DNA of 64,000 nucleotides from Myxococcales bacterium. Lineage in GTDB: Bacteria > Myxococcota_A > Polyangia > Polyangiales > Polyangiaceae. Within the stretch, counting starts at the first letter, position 1; every line of letters begins with the position of its first letter. The stretch covers positions 62,001-126,000 of the forward strand of contig JADJCA010000016.1 in the NCBI GenBank assembly GCA_016703425.1. The letters run 5' to 3'. Made by a program: the position numbers and the translations under genes. The notes beneath the pieces were generated by a model. The model ran no database searches, had not been told where the DNA came from, and worked only from the letters and a program-made list of their open reading frames with translations. Shown here in pieces: positions 16,711-25,583 of this stretch.

Positions 16711-16784
16711 CGCCTCCCCCGAACCGAGACGCGAGCGCCGCGGTCGACCCGGGCGATCTCTCGGACTAGAATGGCCGCCGAACG

Positions 16785-17579
16785 ATGAATGCACGAGCGC
16801 TGCGGAAGATCGTCGTCGCGCTGTGCCTCTTCGCGGTTGTCGCGCTTGTCGCCGCCGTGCCGACGCCGGCGCGCGCCTTCGGCGATGCGGGCGCCTTCGA
16901 CGCGCGCGTTCTCTTGACGGGTTCGCAGCCGGCTGCGGCGCGCCCTTCCGCCCCCGGCCGCTGGGCCTGGGAGCTCATGCAGCGCACCAGCGCGCCGGCG
17001 CGCGCGAAGTCTCAGCCGGTTCGCGCGAGCGATCCAAATTTGTCTGACGCGCCTTTCCTCTATTGGAGCGGCGACACGGCGGTGGCGCCGCTTACGGGCG
17101 CCGAGATCGCCGGCCTTCGTAGGTTCTTCGCCCTCGGGGGCATTCTCCTCGTCGACGACGCGGCGCCCGCAGAGGCAGGCCCGGGGCCCTTCGGCCTTTC
17201 CGCGCGGCGTGAGCTCGCCCGCGCGCTCCCCGACTCGGCACCGATCAAGATCGGGACCGAGCACGTGGTCTTCAAGACCTTCTATTTGATTCGTCGCGGC
17301 GAGGCGCGGGTCCTCGGGACCAAGCATCTCGAGGCGATCCTTCGTGGGGGTACGACGCAGGTCATCTTTTCGGATCACGATCTCGGCGGCGCACTGGCGC
17401 AGAGCGCCACGGGCAGCTTCGAGCACGCCGTCGTTCCCGGCGGGGACGCGCAACGCGAACGCGCCACGCGGTTGGCCGTCAACATCGCGATGTACGTCCT
17501 CTGCTCGAACTACAAGGACGACCAGGTCCACGCGCAGTTCTTGATGCGACGTCGCGCAGCGCCCGCGGCGGAGCCCTAG
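16785..17579 (+). CDS. DUF4159 domain protein
   Basis: A 264-aa exported protein. It has a Sec signal peptide (IVVALCLFAVVALVAAVPTPARA) and then FDARVLLTG, RWAWELMQRTSA, FLYWSGDTAVAPLTGAEIAGLRRFFALGGILLVDDA. SSHDLGG-like and NIAMYVLC segments close the domain. These are the class I glutamine-amidotransferase-like features of the DUF4159 family. Such proteins are usually encoded beside vWA-domain and MoxR/DUF58 genes, and here a vWA gene follows. The likely site of action is the periplasm. Biochemical activity is unknown. Confidence 0.85.
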   Translation: MNARALRKIVVALCLFAVVALVAAVPTPARAFGDAGAFDARVLLTGSQPAAARPSAPGRWAWELMQRTSAPARAKSQPVRASDPNLSDAPFLYWSGDTAVAPLTGAEIAGLRRFFALGGILLVDDAAPAEAGPGPFGLSARRELARALPDSAPIKIGTEHVVFKTFYLIRRGEARVLGTKHLEAILRGGTTQVIFSDHDLGGALAQSATGSFEHAVVPGGDAQRERATRLAVNIAMYVLCSNYKDDQVHAQFLMRRRAAPAAEP

Positions 17580-17638
17580 TGGACCGCCGTCGATGTTCCA
17601 TCAACGTCCGCGGCCCGGCGTCTCGCTGCGCGAGGCGC

Positions 17639-17887
17639 CGGTGCACTAGGGCGTATTTCACCACTGGGCGACGCCGAAATCGGGCTTGCCAAGGCTGGCA
17701 AGCAAGCCCGATTTCAGCGGGATCGGACCTGTCCGTTTATCCGGAATGGTCCTGGTTTCGAGCGCATTCACGTTGTGAAATGCGCTCTAGCCGAGTCCCT
17801 TGGGCTTCGCCCAACCAGTGCATTCGCTCCCGCGAATTCGCTCGTGCACCGCGTAGGGCGGCGCTTGCGCTCATGGCGGTGCACTAG
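17639..17887. repeat. Palindromic intergenic repeat element
   Basis: The 307-bp gap between the DUF4159 and vWA genes holds nested repeats. A perfect 11-bp direct repeat CGGTGCACTAG lies at 17639-17649 and 17877-17887. Imperfect terminal inverted repeats (16 of 19) lie at 17646-17664 and 17772-17790. A 14-bp perfect inverted repeat, GAAATCGGGCTTGC (17676-17689) and its complement (17702-17715), forms a strong hairpin. GTGCACCGC at 17844-17852 is complementary to 17876-17884. No gene is visible. The second CGGTGCACTAG ends at the GTG start of the vWA gene. A shortened relative lies before accB. Confidence 0.75.
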
Positions 17888-20079
17888 TGCTCGAAAGTCG
17901 CCTCGCCGCCAGCCACGATCTGCCGTCGTGGGCGGTCTACGTGGCCGTCTTGCTGGGCGCGGCCAGCCTGCTCTTCCTTCTCGTAGAGCTGAGCCGGCGC
18001 CGCGAGCGCTCGGCCTTGTGGATCGCCGCATCGGGCCTCTTGGCGGTCTTCGCGCTTGTCTGCGCCGTCTTGCGTCCCGTCCGCATCGCCGCGCGCGAGA
18101 GCGTCGTGGGCGCCCGCGTCATCGTCCTCGCCGATGCGTCGCGGTCGATGGCGCTCCCCGGCGACGGAGGCAGAAAGCGCTACGAGGACCGCAGCAGCGC
18201 GGTGCGCGAGGTCTCCAAGGCCAGCGACAACGCGCGCATTTCCGTGCTCGCGTTCGGTGACGGTCCTCCTACCGCGCTCGTCGACGGCGAAGCGGGCGCG
18301 CAGGAACGTTCGAGCGATCTCGGCGCGGCGCTGAAAGCCATCGCGTCGAGCACCGAGGAGCGTCCCTCGGCCGTGGTGGTGGTGAGCGACGGGCGCCTCG
18401 ACGACTCGGCCGAGGTCGGCACGACGGCGCGAGAGCTCTTGGGCGTGCCGATTCACACCATCGCGACGACGCGTCGAGCGTTGCCCGACGCGAGCGTGCG
18501 CAACGTCGCGACGCCGGGCGCCGCCATCGCCCATGTCCCCCTACCGCTGAAGGTCGAGGTCGGCTGCACCGACGCGTTGCCGTGCGACAACCTCACCGTC
18601 ACGGCGCGTGAGCTCCGCGAAGACGGCTCGCCGTCGCTCCTCGCGAGCGGCGTCGCGCGAATACAGAACGGCGCCGCCACCGTCGACCTCACCATCACGC
18701 TCGAGCGCGCTGGCTCGCGCGTCGTCGAGGTGGCGATTACGCCCCCGAGCGGCGACGCGATCCCAGAGAACGACCGACGCTTGCTCACGCTTCACGTGGC
18801 GCGCGAGCGGGTCCGCATCCTTCACGTCGCGGGCCGTCCGACCTACGACGTCCGCGCGCTGCGACAACGGTTGAAGAGCGACGCGTCGATCGACGTCGTG
18901 GCGTTCTTCATCTTGCGAACCGCGTCGGATAACGCGCAGGCGTCGGAGTCGGACCTGGCGCTCATTCCGTTCCCCGTCGACGAGCTCTTCACGGATCACC
19001 TGCCGTCCTTCGACGCCGTGGTGCTCCAGGACTTCGACGCGCAACCCTACCGACTCACCCGTCACCTCCCCTCGCTCGCGCGTTACGTGCGCGGCGGCGG
19101 CGGCCTCATCATGGTCGGCGGCCCCAACTCGTTCGTCGCTGGCGGATACGCGAACACGCCCTTGGCTGAGGTGCTTCCGGTCTCCCTCGACGGCTCGTCC
19201 GGCGCGACGGCTGCCGACACGGCGACGGTCACGCCGCTGTGGACCGAAGAGGGGCGCGCAGCCGCGCTGCTCGGACCGCTGCGCGCCGTGAGCGACGACG
19301 AGCTCCCCCCCATGCCGGGCGCGAACGTCCTCGGTGACGTGCGGCCCGGCAGCATCGCGCTCTGGACGCACCCTTCGCGAACGACACGCTCGGGCGCGCC
19401 GATGCCTCTGCTCGCCGTCGGCGATCAAGGCGACGGCCGCGCCATCGCCCTCGGCCTCGACGGCGGTTGGCTCTTCCAGTTCTCCGCGCTGGGTGCCAAG
19501 ACCGCGGGTCGGGGTCATGGGGCGCTCTGGGACGGCCTCCTCGGTTGGCTGATGCGCGACCCGCGCTACGAGCCGGCCCAGCTCGAACTCCCGCACGGTT
19601 GCCTCGCGGGTGTGCCGCCGACGGTGCGCGTGCGAACGAGCGGCGGTAAAAAGACCGATCGTCTCGCCCTCGAACTCCGGCGCTTGGACGGCAAGGCTGA
19701 GCCCATCAAGGTGGAACGGGCGCGCGGCGACGGCGCGACCGTTGAGTTCGCGTTGCCTGCGCTTCCGTCCGGCGGGTACGCGGCCCATCTGCGCCTCGGG
19801 ACCGGCCCGGCCACGCGACGCGACTTCGCCTGCGAGGCCGGCGGCGACGAATGGGCCGACTCGCGGCCCGACCCCGAGCGCTTGCAGGGTCTCGCGAAGG
19901 CCACCGGGGGCACGTTCTCGTGGGCCGACCAAGTCGGTCGCCTGCCCTTCCCGAAGGCCAGTGTCATCAGCGCCGAGCGGCACGTCGTCCCCCTCGCCCC
20001 GCCTTGGCTGTTCGCCCTCGTGGCCGCCGCGCTGCTCGGCGCCCATTGGCTCGTGCGGCGACGCGTCGGCCTCGCCTAA
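17887..20079 (+). CDS. Membrane-anchored von Willebrand factor A domain protein
   Basis: A 730-aa protein from a GTG start. Two N-terminal membrane helices (WAVYVAVLLGAASLLFLLVEL; IAASGLLAVFALVCAVLRPV) precede a vWA domain from about residue 78. ARVIVLADASRSMALPG holds a DASRS metal-ion-dependent adhesion site. A glutamine-amidotransferase-like domain follows (RILHVAGRPTYDVRALRQRL; ARYVRGGGGLIMVGGPNSF). A C-terminal membrane helix (WLFALVAAALLGAHWLV) closes it. The architecture is that of the large vWA/GATase1-like proteins found next to DUF4159 and BatA-type genes. The role may be in envelope assembly or quality control, inferred from that context. Confidence 0.85.
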   Translation: MLESRLAASHDLPSWAVYVAVLLGAASLLFLLVELSRRRERSALWIAASGLLAVFALVCAVLRPVRIAARESVVGARVIVLADASRSMALPGDGGRKRYEDRSSAVREVSKASDNARISVLAFGDGPPTALVDGEAGAQERSSDLGAALKAIASSTEERPSAVVVVSDGRLDDSAEVGTTARELLGVPIHTIATTRRALPDASVRNVATPGAAIAHVPLPLKVEVGCTDALPCDNLTVTARELREDGSPSLLASGVARIQNGAATVDLTITLERAGSRVVEVAITPPSGDAIPENDRRLLTLHVARERVRILHVAGRPTYDVRALRQRLKSDASIDVVAFFILRTASDNAQASESDLALIPFPVDELFTDHLPSFDAVVLQDFDAQPYRLTRHLPSLARYVRGGGGLIMVGGPNSFVAGGYANTPLAEVLPVSLDGSSGATAADTATVTPLWTEEGRAAALLGPLRAVSDDELPPMPGANVLGDVRPGSIALWTHPSRTTRSGAPMPLLAVGDQGDGRAIALGLDGGWLFQFSALGAKTAGRGHGALWDGLLGWLMRDPRYEPAQLELPHGCLAGVPPTVRVRTSGGKKTDRLALELRRLDGKAEPIKVERARGDGATVEFALPALPSGGYAAHLRLGTGPATRRDFACEAGGDEWADSRPDPERLQGLAKATGGTFSWADQVGRLPFPKASVISAERHVVPLAPPWLFALVAAALLGAHWLVRRRVGLA

Positions 20080-20123
20080 ACCACGCGTGTGCCCGCCCAG
20101 TCGCTTTGCTCTATCCTGAGCGG

Positions 20124-22601
20124 GTGCGGCGCTTCGTCTCGGCTTCGATGGTCCTCGTGGCGCTGTCTTCCGCTTGCGCCGCACGCGCGCTCGTGTGGCC
20201 CGACGTCGTCGAGGAGATCGCGTCAGGCCTGCGAGCCCCCAACGCCATCACGAGGCGCGCCGCCGCGGAGCGCATCGGCGGTCTGAGTCCCTTGCAGGCG
20301 CAGCGAGTCGTCGATCAGGCGTTGCGCGATCCCGAGCCTGACGTCCGCATAGCGGCTGCGCAGGCCGCCATTCGCCTGCGCATCGAGAGCGCCGTCGTTC
20401 ACTCGCTCCCGTGGCTCCTCGAACGCGACGTGCGCTTGCGCGTCGCCGCCTGCGAGGTCGCGCGGGCCATGCCGTCCGCCGGCGCGCTCACGCCGCTCGC
20501 GCGAGCCCTCGGCGACACCGAGAGTCCGCTCGTGCGCGCGGCCGCCGCCGACGCGCTCGGCTCGTTTCCGAGCGCCGACGCCGTGCCGCCGCTCTTGGGG
20601 CACCTCGACGACGCGAGCCCCCAAGTCCGCGTTCAAGTCATGCGGTCGTTGGGCAAGCAGCGCGACCAACGCGCCGTCGTCCCCGTGGTCGGCAAAGCGC
20701 AAGACTCGGCGTCGGAGGTCCGTCAGGCCGCCGCCCGTGCCCTCGCGGAGCTCGACGATCCGCGGGCCGTGCAGGCGTTGATTCTGCTGCTCCGCGACCC
20801 GGTCTTGGAGGTTCGCCTCGACGCGATCTTCGCGCTGGGGCGACTGCGCAGGGACGCGGCTGCAGGCCCGCTGGCCGGCCTCGCGTCCGACAAGAACGCG
20901 GCGATCCGCGCCGCCGCCATCGGGGCGCTCGGACAGATTCCGAGCAAAGAAGTGGTTGTCGCCCTCGTGGCCTTGCTCGGCCAGGGCGACGACGCGATGC
21001 CCGGAGCCGAACGCAGCCCGCTCCGCGCCGCGCTCGTTGAGATCGGCGACGCCGCGCGCGCCGAGGTGGGGCAACTCCTCGATACGACGACCTCGCCCAG
21101 CCGCGCCGCGAGCGCTGCGTGGATCCTCGGCGCCTTGCGGGCCACCGCCGACGCCGGGCGAATCGTCGCGTCGCTGCGGCGCGGCACCCTTGAGCCAACG
21201 GCCGCGTTGCCAGCCCTCGCCGCGACGGGCGCCGTCGACACCGTTCCCGTCATTCTCGAGTACCTCGCCGACGCGAACGTCGACGTCCGAGCCGCAGCGA
21301 TCCGCGCCGCCTCGGCGCTGCTCTCCCCGACGCGCCCTGACGGGCGTGCCGTTGAACCCATCGTGGCCGCGATGCGGGTCCGTGGGCTGGACGTCGCCGA
21401 GCGTGGCGCGCTGGCAGGCTTGCTTGGGCGAACAGGGGCGCCACGCGCCGCAGAGCCCTTGATCGCGCTCTTGTCGGCGCGCGAGCTCTCGCTGCGCGCG
21501 GCGGCCGTCGACGCGCTCGCCGAGCTAGGCCCACCCGACAGTGCCGTGGCCCCGCTCGCCGACGAGGCGTTGCTCCTCCTCCTGCGGGCGCCAGAAGGCG
21601 ACATGCGACGCAAAGCTGCGACGGCGCTCGCCCGCGCGGGCGGCTCCCGTGCGGAGGCCGCTCTCTTGACGCTCATGGATGGCGGAGACGGCGTCGACCG
21701 CGCCGCCACGCTCGTGGCCCTCGCCGGCGTCTTGTCGCGGAGCACGTCGGGCGCCGCCGCGGCGCGCGTCGAGCAGTCCCTGGAGCTGGCCGCTTCCGGC
21801 GAACGTGACGCGCTCATCCTTGCGCTCGGGCGAAGTCGCTTCGGCTCGGGCGCGCTCGGTGGGCTCGTGAGCACGGGCAGCGAAGACGACCGCCGCTCGG
21901 TCGCCACCGTTCTTGGCGCCGCCGCGACGTCGGAGCGGCACGCGCTCCTGACGACCCTGCTCTCTGACAGCGACGCGACGGTGCGGGCTCAGGCGGCGTG
22001 GTCAGCGGGCGCGTTCCCGCCGGCGCTCGTTCGTGAGCGGCTCCTTCAGCTCGTGAAGAGCGGCGACGCTGACGCGGCGACCAACGCCATCGCATCGCTC
22101 GCGCGTGCGGGAGCGGTCCCGGCCAGCTATTTCTGCGCTTCCTTGCAGGATCCGCGGCCGCTGGTGCGGGTCAACGCGTTGGCAGCGCTGGGCCGCGCGA
22201 ACGCGACGTGCGCCTCCGAGGTACGTGCACGACTCAAGACGGACACGTCGGTCGACGTGCGGGCCGCGGCCGCTCGCTGGCTCACGTTGCAGCCCGACCG
22301 AGAAGCGCGTGAGGCGCTCGCGCGATGCGTGAACAGCGAGCGCTCGCCCCGTGTGGCCCGGGCTTGTCAGCAGCGCCCCCTGCCACACCTCGGTGCAGCG
22401 CCGCGCCCCGTCGAGGTCTTCGTGGTGCCGTACGGGGCCACGGGCCCGAAGCCGTATTCACAGTACGTCCTCGAGCTCGGCGACGGTTTCGTTCGGGCCG
22501 GGACAACCGACCGGCGAGGAGCCCTCTTCGAGCCGACCGCGACCGGGGAGCTCGCGCTACGGCGCCCTGAAGGACCGCCGGTCGCTCAGGACCGGAAGTA
22601 G
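20124..22601 (+). CDS. Exported HEAT-repeat protein
   Basis: About 825 aa from a GTG at 20124 (an ATG at 20148 is an alternative). The N-terminus VSASMVLVALSSACAARA is hydrophobic and may be a Sec or lipoprotein signal. From about residue 30 to 730 the protein is built of some twenty alpha-helical HEAT/PBS-lyase-like repeats (for example SPQVRVQVMRSLGKQRD, VRQAAARALAELDDPRAVQALILLL, VRLDAIFALGRLR). The last 90 residues form a different beta-rich tail (VEVFVVPYGATG, YVLELGDGFVRAG). It probably serves as a scaffold for the vWA and DUF4159 proteins upstream (inference). It converges with the pterin enzyme gene, overlapping by 16 bp. Confidence 0.85.
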   Translation: MRRFVSASMVLVALSSACAARALVWPDVVEEIASGLRAPNAITRRAAAERIGGLSPLQAQRVVDQALRDPEPDVRIAAAQAAIRLRIESAVVHSLPWLLERDVRLRVAACEVARAMPSAGALTPLARALGDTESPLVRAAAADALGSFPSADAVPPLLGHLDDASPQVRVQVMRSLGKQRDQRAVVPVVGKAQDSASEVRQAAARALAELDDPRAVQALILLLRDPVLEVRLDAIFALGRLRRDAAAGPLAGLASDKNAAIRAAAIGALGQIPSKEVVVALVALLGQGDDAMPGAERSPLRAALVEIGDAARAEVGQLLDTTTSPSRAASAAWILGALRATADAGRIVASLRRGTLEPTAALPALAATGAVDTVPVILEYLADANVDVRAAAIRAASALLSPTRPDGRAVEPIVAAMRVRGLDVAERGALAGLLGRTGAPRAAEPLIALLSARELSLRAAAVDALAELGPPDSAVAPLADEALLLLLRAPEGDMRRKAATALARAGGSRAEAALLTLMDGGDGVDRAATLVALAGVLSRSTSGAAAARVEQSLELAASGERDALILALGRSRFGSGALGGLVSTGSEDDRRSVATVLGAAATSERHALLTTLLSDSDATVRAQAAWSAGAFPPALVRERLLQLVKSGDADAATNAIASLARAGAVPASYFCASLQDPRPLVRVNALAALGRANATCASEVRARLKTDTSVDVRAAAARWLTLQPDREAREALARCVNSERSPRVARACQQRPLPHLGAAPRPVEVFVVPYGATGPKPYSQYVLELGDGFVRAGTTDRRGALFEPTATGELALRRPEGPPVAQDRK

Positions 22602-22957
22602 GTCGCCGCGCAGGTGTCGTTCTCCCAGAGCTCGACGCGGTTCACGCTGACCCGTGCGTCGTCGATCTTGGCCGCGAGCGCGTCGGCGACCACGCGGGCG
22701 ATGTTCTCGGCGCTTGGATTGACGTCATCGTAGGGCGCGATCTCGTTCAGAAAGACGTGCTCGTACGGCTCCACGAGCTCTCGCAGGATGCGCCCCAGAT
22801 CGTTGAAATCGAGGACGAAGCCGCGGTCGTCGAGGCGCGACGCGCGCACGGTCGCTTTGACGCGCCAATTGTGGCCGTGGAGGCGCTCACCCTCGCCCGG
22901 GGCGAGCCGGAGTTGGTGAGCAGCGGCAAAACACGTCTCTTGGCTAATTTCCCACAT
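22586..22957 (-). CDS. 6-pyruvoyl-tetrahydropterin synthase family, PTPS-III-like
   Basis: A 123-aa T-fold pterin enzyme. The ATG at 22957 is preferred because GGGAG lies 8 nt upstream; a longer start at 22981 adds 8 residues. Zinc ligands are visible in ETCFAAAHQL and LHGHNWRV. Later, FVLDFNDL, EHVFLNEIAPYDDVNPSAENIARVVADAL and VNRVELWENDTCAATY complete the family pattern. The residues before the HGH are GEGERLHGH. This fits the ExxHGH pattern of PTPS-III, which makes 6-hydroxymethyl-dihydropterin and replaces FolB in folate synthesis, rather than the CxxxHGH of QueD. PTPS-III function is therefore likely but unproven. Confidence 0.85.
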   Translation of the reverse strand: MWEISQETCFAAAHQLRLAPGEGERLHGHNWRVKATVRASRLDDRGFVLDFNDLGRILRELVEPYEHVFLNEIAPYDDVNPSAENIARVVADALAAKIDDARVSVNRVELWENDTCAATYFRS

Positions 22958-23069
22958 CGGAGCGACTCCCGCGGGGCTCATAGCACACGTCGAAGCGGCC
23001 GACGGCTGCTTTCAGCGCGGGCCCCAATTCCCGGGCGGACCGCGATCCGCATGCTAGTTTTTCGGGGCG

Positions 23070-23576
23070 ATGCGCCGACGCAAACGCCGCCCTTCGCTGC
23101 CGCAGCCGGAGCCCCTCGAGGAGCTCTTGGACCGAGCCGGCGAGTCGCGGTTCGCGCCTCGAAAGCTCCCGATTCCCACACGCGCGTGGTCTCAGGCGCT
23201 GGGCCCGCGCATCGCCGATCGCGCGCGCCCACTCATCCTTGAGGGCGGCGTCTTAACGGTCAAAGTCACCTCGAGCACGTGGGCCACCGAGCTCGCGATG
23301 CTCAAACCGTGGCTCCTCGAAAGGATCCGCGCCGCGGGGTTCGCCGTGAGCGATCTGCGCTTCCGCGTCGGCGCCCTCGACCTCCCGCCTAGGCCACCCG
23401 AGCGCCGCGCGACGCGCGTCGTCCCGGCACCCGCGGCGCTCCCGAGAGAGCTGGCGGAGCATTTGTCACAAATCGAGGACCCCGAGCTGCGCGAGGCCGT
23501 CGCCCTCGCGGCGCGCGCCAACCTGGCGTGGCGCGACAACGTCGAGCCCGGCCGGCGGCGACCGCCGAAGCGCTAG
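23070..23576 (+). CDS. DUF721 / DciA-like protein
   Basis: A 168-aa basic protein of the DUF721 family, which includes DciA, the ancestral loader of the replicative helicase DnaB. Features are PEPLEELLDRAGESRFAPRK, WSQALGPRIADRARPLILEGGVLTVKVTSSTWATELAMLKPWLLERI, and a Pro/Arg-rich then helical tail (ELAEHLSQIEDPELREAVALAARANLAW). The conserved VxxGxLxVxVxSSxWxxEL core is intact. It is close to the origin-proximal genes in some bacteria; here it stands alone between the pterin enzyme and the FHA genes. Confidence 0.8.
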   Translation: MRRRKRRPSLPQPEPLEELLDRAGESRFAPRKLPIPTRAWSQALGPRIADRARPLILEGGVLTVKVTSSTWATELAMLKPWLLERIRAAGFAVSDLRFRVGALDLPPRPPERRATRVVPAPAALPRELAEHLSQIEDPELREAVALAARANLAWRDNVEPGRRRPPKR

Positions 23577-23624
23577 CAGCGTGCGCGCGAACCTCGGCGA
23601 GCCGCGAGCGGCTAGGAATCCGAC

Positions 23625-24485
23625 CTAGCGCAGATTGGCCAGGCGCTCGAGGCCCTCGAGCCGTTGAATGAGGAAGCGATCGGCGGGCCCGAATTGCGCC
23701 GCGCGAGCGCGAAGCTGCTCGATGTAGTCCCTCAGGCGGCGCACGTCGATCGACGTGACGCGCCGGAGCGCGTTGTAGAGTTCGTCGATGACGGGAGCCG
23801 GCGCCGGCCTGTTTTGAGCCGCGTAGAGCTCAACGACGTAGTCCGCCCAGGCGCCCTTCCCCGTCGCCGTCGCGAGCTTCGCGGAGAAGCGCGCGGCTTG
23901 ATCGACGAGCGAAGACGTGACCCGCTTGCCCGCCCGGCTCGCTTCGATGACGTCCGTGAGGGGCGACGCGAGGAGGCGCTCCGCCTCGAGCACGCGGCCC
24001 ATGGCGAGCGCTTTCTCCGCGACTCCCGCGAGGAGGTTGAAGGCGTCGGCGCGCCGGACCATGCTCGTCTCGAATTCGTCAGAGACCGACGACTCGGGTC
24101 CGTTGGCGGACGTCCCCGTTCGGAGCGGCGGCGGCGTCACTGGGGCGACCACGGCCGCCTCCACCTTGGGCATGGTCGCTTTCAGCCGCGCCCGGCCTTC
24201 GTGCGACTCATGCGCCACGAGCAACGCCAGCTCCTGCGTGCCGATGAGGATGCGATCGCCGACCTGAAGGGCCGTCTTGCCGTGGATGCGCTGGCCGTTC
24301 ACCAGGACGCCGTTGCGACTCTGCAAGTCTTCGATGGCGACGCCCTCGCCCACCAGGAACCTCGCGTGACGGCGCGAGACGAGCGGGTCGTCGAGCGAGA
24401 GCTGGCAGCTTGCGTTGCGGCCAACGACGAACTCGCCGTCAGGCAATTCGAGGTCGTGCTGCATGTAGCGCAAGCGAAAGCGCAT
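23625..24485 (-). CDS. FHA-domain protein (copy 1)
   Basis: A 286-aa cytoplasmic protein. The N-terminal forkhead-associated phosphothreonine-binding domain (about residues 1-90) has EFVVGRNASCQLSLDDPLVSRRHARF, AIEDLQSRNGVLVNGQRI and LQVGDRILIGTQELAL. A short linker and an all-helical C-terminal half follow (NLLAGVAEKALAMGRVLEAERLLASPLTDV, ...RRLRDYIEQLRARAAQFGPADRF). It shares length and layout with the next gene, which lies 44 bp upstream on the same strand; the pair looks like a tandem duplication. It is a probable reader of the Ser/Thr kinases encoded in the region. Confidence 0.88.
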   Translation of the reverse strand: MRFRLRYMQHDLELPDGEFVVGRNASCQLSLDDPLVSRRHARFLVGEGVAIEDLQSRNGVLVNGQRIHGKTALQVGDRILIGTQELALLVAHESHEGRARLKATMPKVEAAVVAPVTPPPLRTGTSANGPESSVSDEFETSMVRRADAFNLLAGVAEKALAMGRVLEAERLLASPLTDVIEASRAGKRVTSSLVDQAARFSAKLATATGKGAWADYVVELYAAQNRPAPAPVIDELYNALRRVTSIDVRRLRDYIEQLRARAAQFGPADRFLIQRLEGLERLANLR

Positions 24486-24529
24486 TGCGGCGGCCTAGAT
24501 TGGGGTTCCGAGCCGCGTGAACATCAGGG

Positions 24530-25387
24530 TCATTGGCGCGCCTCCTCGAGAAGTGCGCGCAACTGAGCGACCTCGCCTTGCAGCTCGCTGCTCAAGCTCG
24601 ATAGCGACCGCACGACCTCTTGGACCGGGCCCTCGAGAGCCGCTCGGTGCCGCGTCAGGGCGCGGGCGATGGCGTGCGTCTCCGCTTCCGAGATGGGGCT
24701 TGGGACGCGGACGTGAAGCTTCAGCCCCCAAGCGAGGAGCGCCGGATCACCCGCGAGTTCGGACACGTGCGAGGCCGTCACGACGAGATCCGAGATCTCC
24801 GTAGGGAACACGGCGCCGCCGCGACTCAAGCGCTCTTCCACCTGAGCGCGAGCGCGCTCGAACATCGAGAGCGCGTCTTCGCTCCGCCCAAGGGAGACGG
24901 CGCGCTCGGTCACCTCGAGCAGGAGCTGCACGTTCCACGCGTGCTTCGAGCTCGCCCCGAACTGGCCGCTCAGCGTCTCTTCTTCGTCGGTCTGCTCCGT
25001 CGCTCCGCAGGCCGGGCACGCGGCGAGCTCCTGCGGGTAGGGCAAGCGGCAATGCGCGCAATACCGGAGGAAGCCGGTGGTCTTGTTCGAGATGGCCGAC
25101 TGCCCGACGCGGCAAAAGACGAGCTCCTGCGTGCCGATGCGAATGCGATCGCCGTCACGGAGCTGCACGGGGCGTTTGACGGGCAAGCCGTTGATGCGCA
25201 CACCGTTGCGGCTGCCGAGGTCTTCGAACGTGACGGCGTCGCCCTCCAGCATGATGCGCGCGTGCTGACGGGAGACGAGCGGGTCTTCGATCGTGACGTG
25301 GCACTCGGCACTTCGACCGATGAGGGTCTCGCCCTTCGGGAGATCAAACTCCTGCAACAGGAAGCGGAGCCTATAGCGTGTGGTCAC
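24530..25387 (-). CDS. FHA-domain protein with zinc ribbon (copy 2)
   Basis: 285 aa from a GTG at 25387; longer ATG starts add only unrelated sequence. The N-terminal FHA domain (TLIGRSAECHVTIEDPLVSRQHARI, EDLGSRNGVRINGLPV, RIRIGTQELVF) is followed by a CxxC...CxxC ribbon, CAHCRLPYPQELAACPACG, absent from copy 1. A helical half then repeats the copy-1 style (LLLEVTERAVSLGRSEDALSMFERARAQVEERL). The ribbon probably binds zinc. It precedes copy 1 on the same strand. Confidence 0.88.
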   Translation of the reverse strand: MTTRYRLRFLLQEFDLPKGETLIGRSAECHVTIEDPLVSRQHARIMLEGDAVTFEDLGSRNGVRINGLPVKRPVQLRDGDRIRIGTQELVFCRVGQSAISNKTTGFLRYCAHCRLPYPQELAACPACGATEQTDEEETLSGQFGASSKHAWNVQLLLEVTERAVSLGRSEDALSMFERARAQVEERLSRGGAVFPTEISDLVVTASHVSELAGDPALLAWGLKLHVRVPSPISEAETHAIARALTRHRAALEGPVQEVVRSLSSLSSELQGEVAQLRALLEEARQ

Positions 25388-25583
25388 GTCCACCGATCGA
25401 GCCGCGCGAGGGCGGAGCTCAGCGGCGAGTATACACGTGCGCCCGGGCGCCATGCCAACGGACGCCATCAGCGCCCGACGCCGCCCGGCGGAGAGGCGGA
25501 AACTTCGGTGTTTCCACGAATCCGCGGGATGCTCCTCCGACAGGCTTTCACGCTCGCCGGGGCGTGATATCGTCTCCGCTCCC

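Noticed and set aside
18541..20184. 547-aa minus-strand frame opposite the vWA gene
   Set aside because: Arg/Glu/Ala-rich mirror of the vWA coding frame with no recognisable domain.
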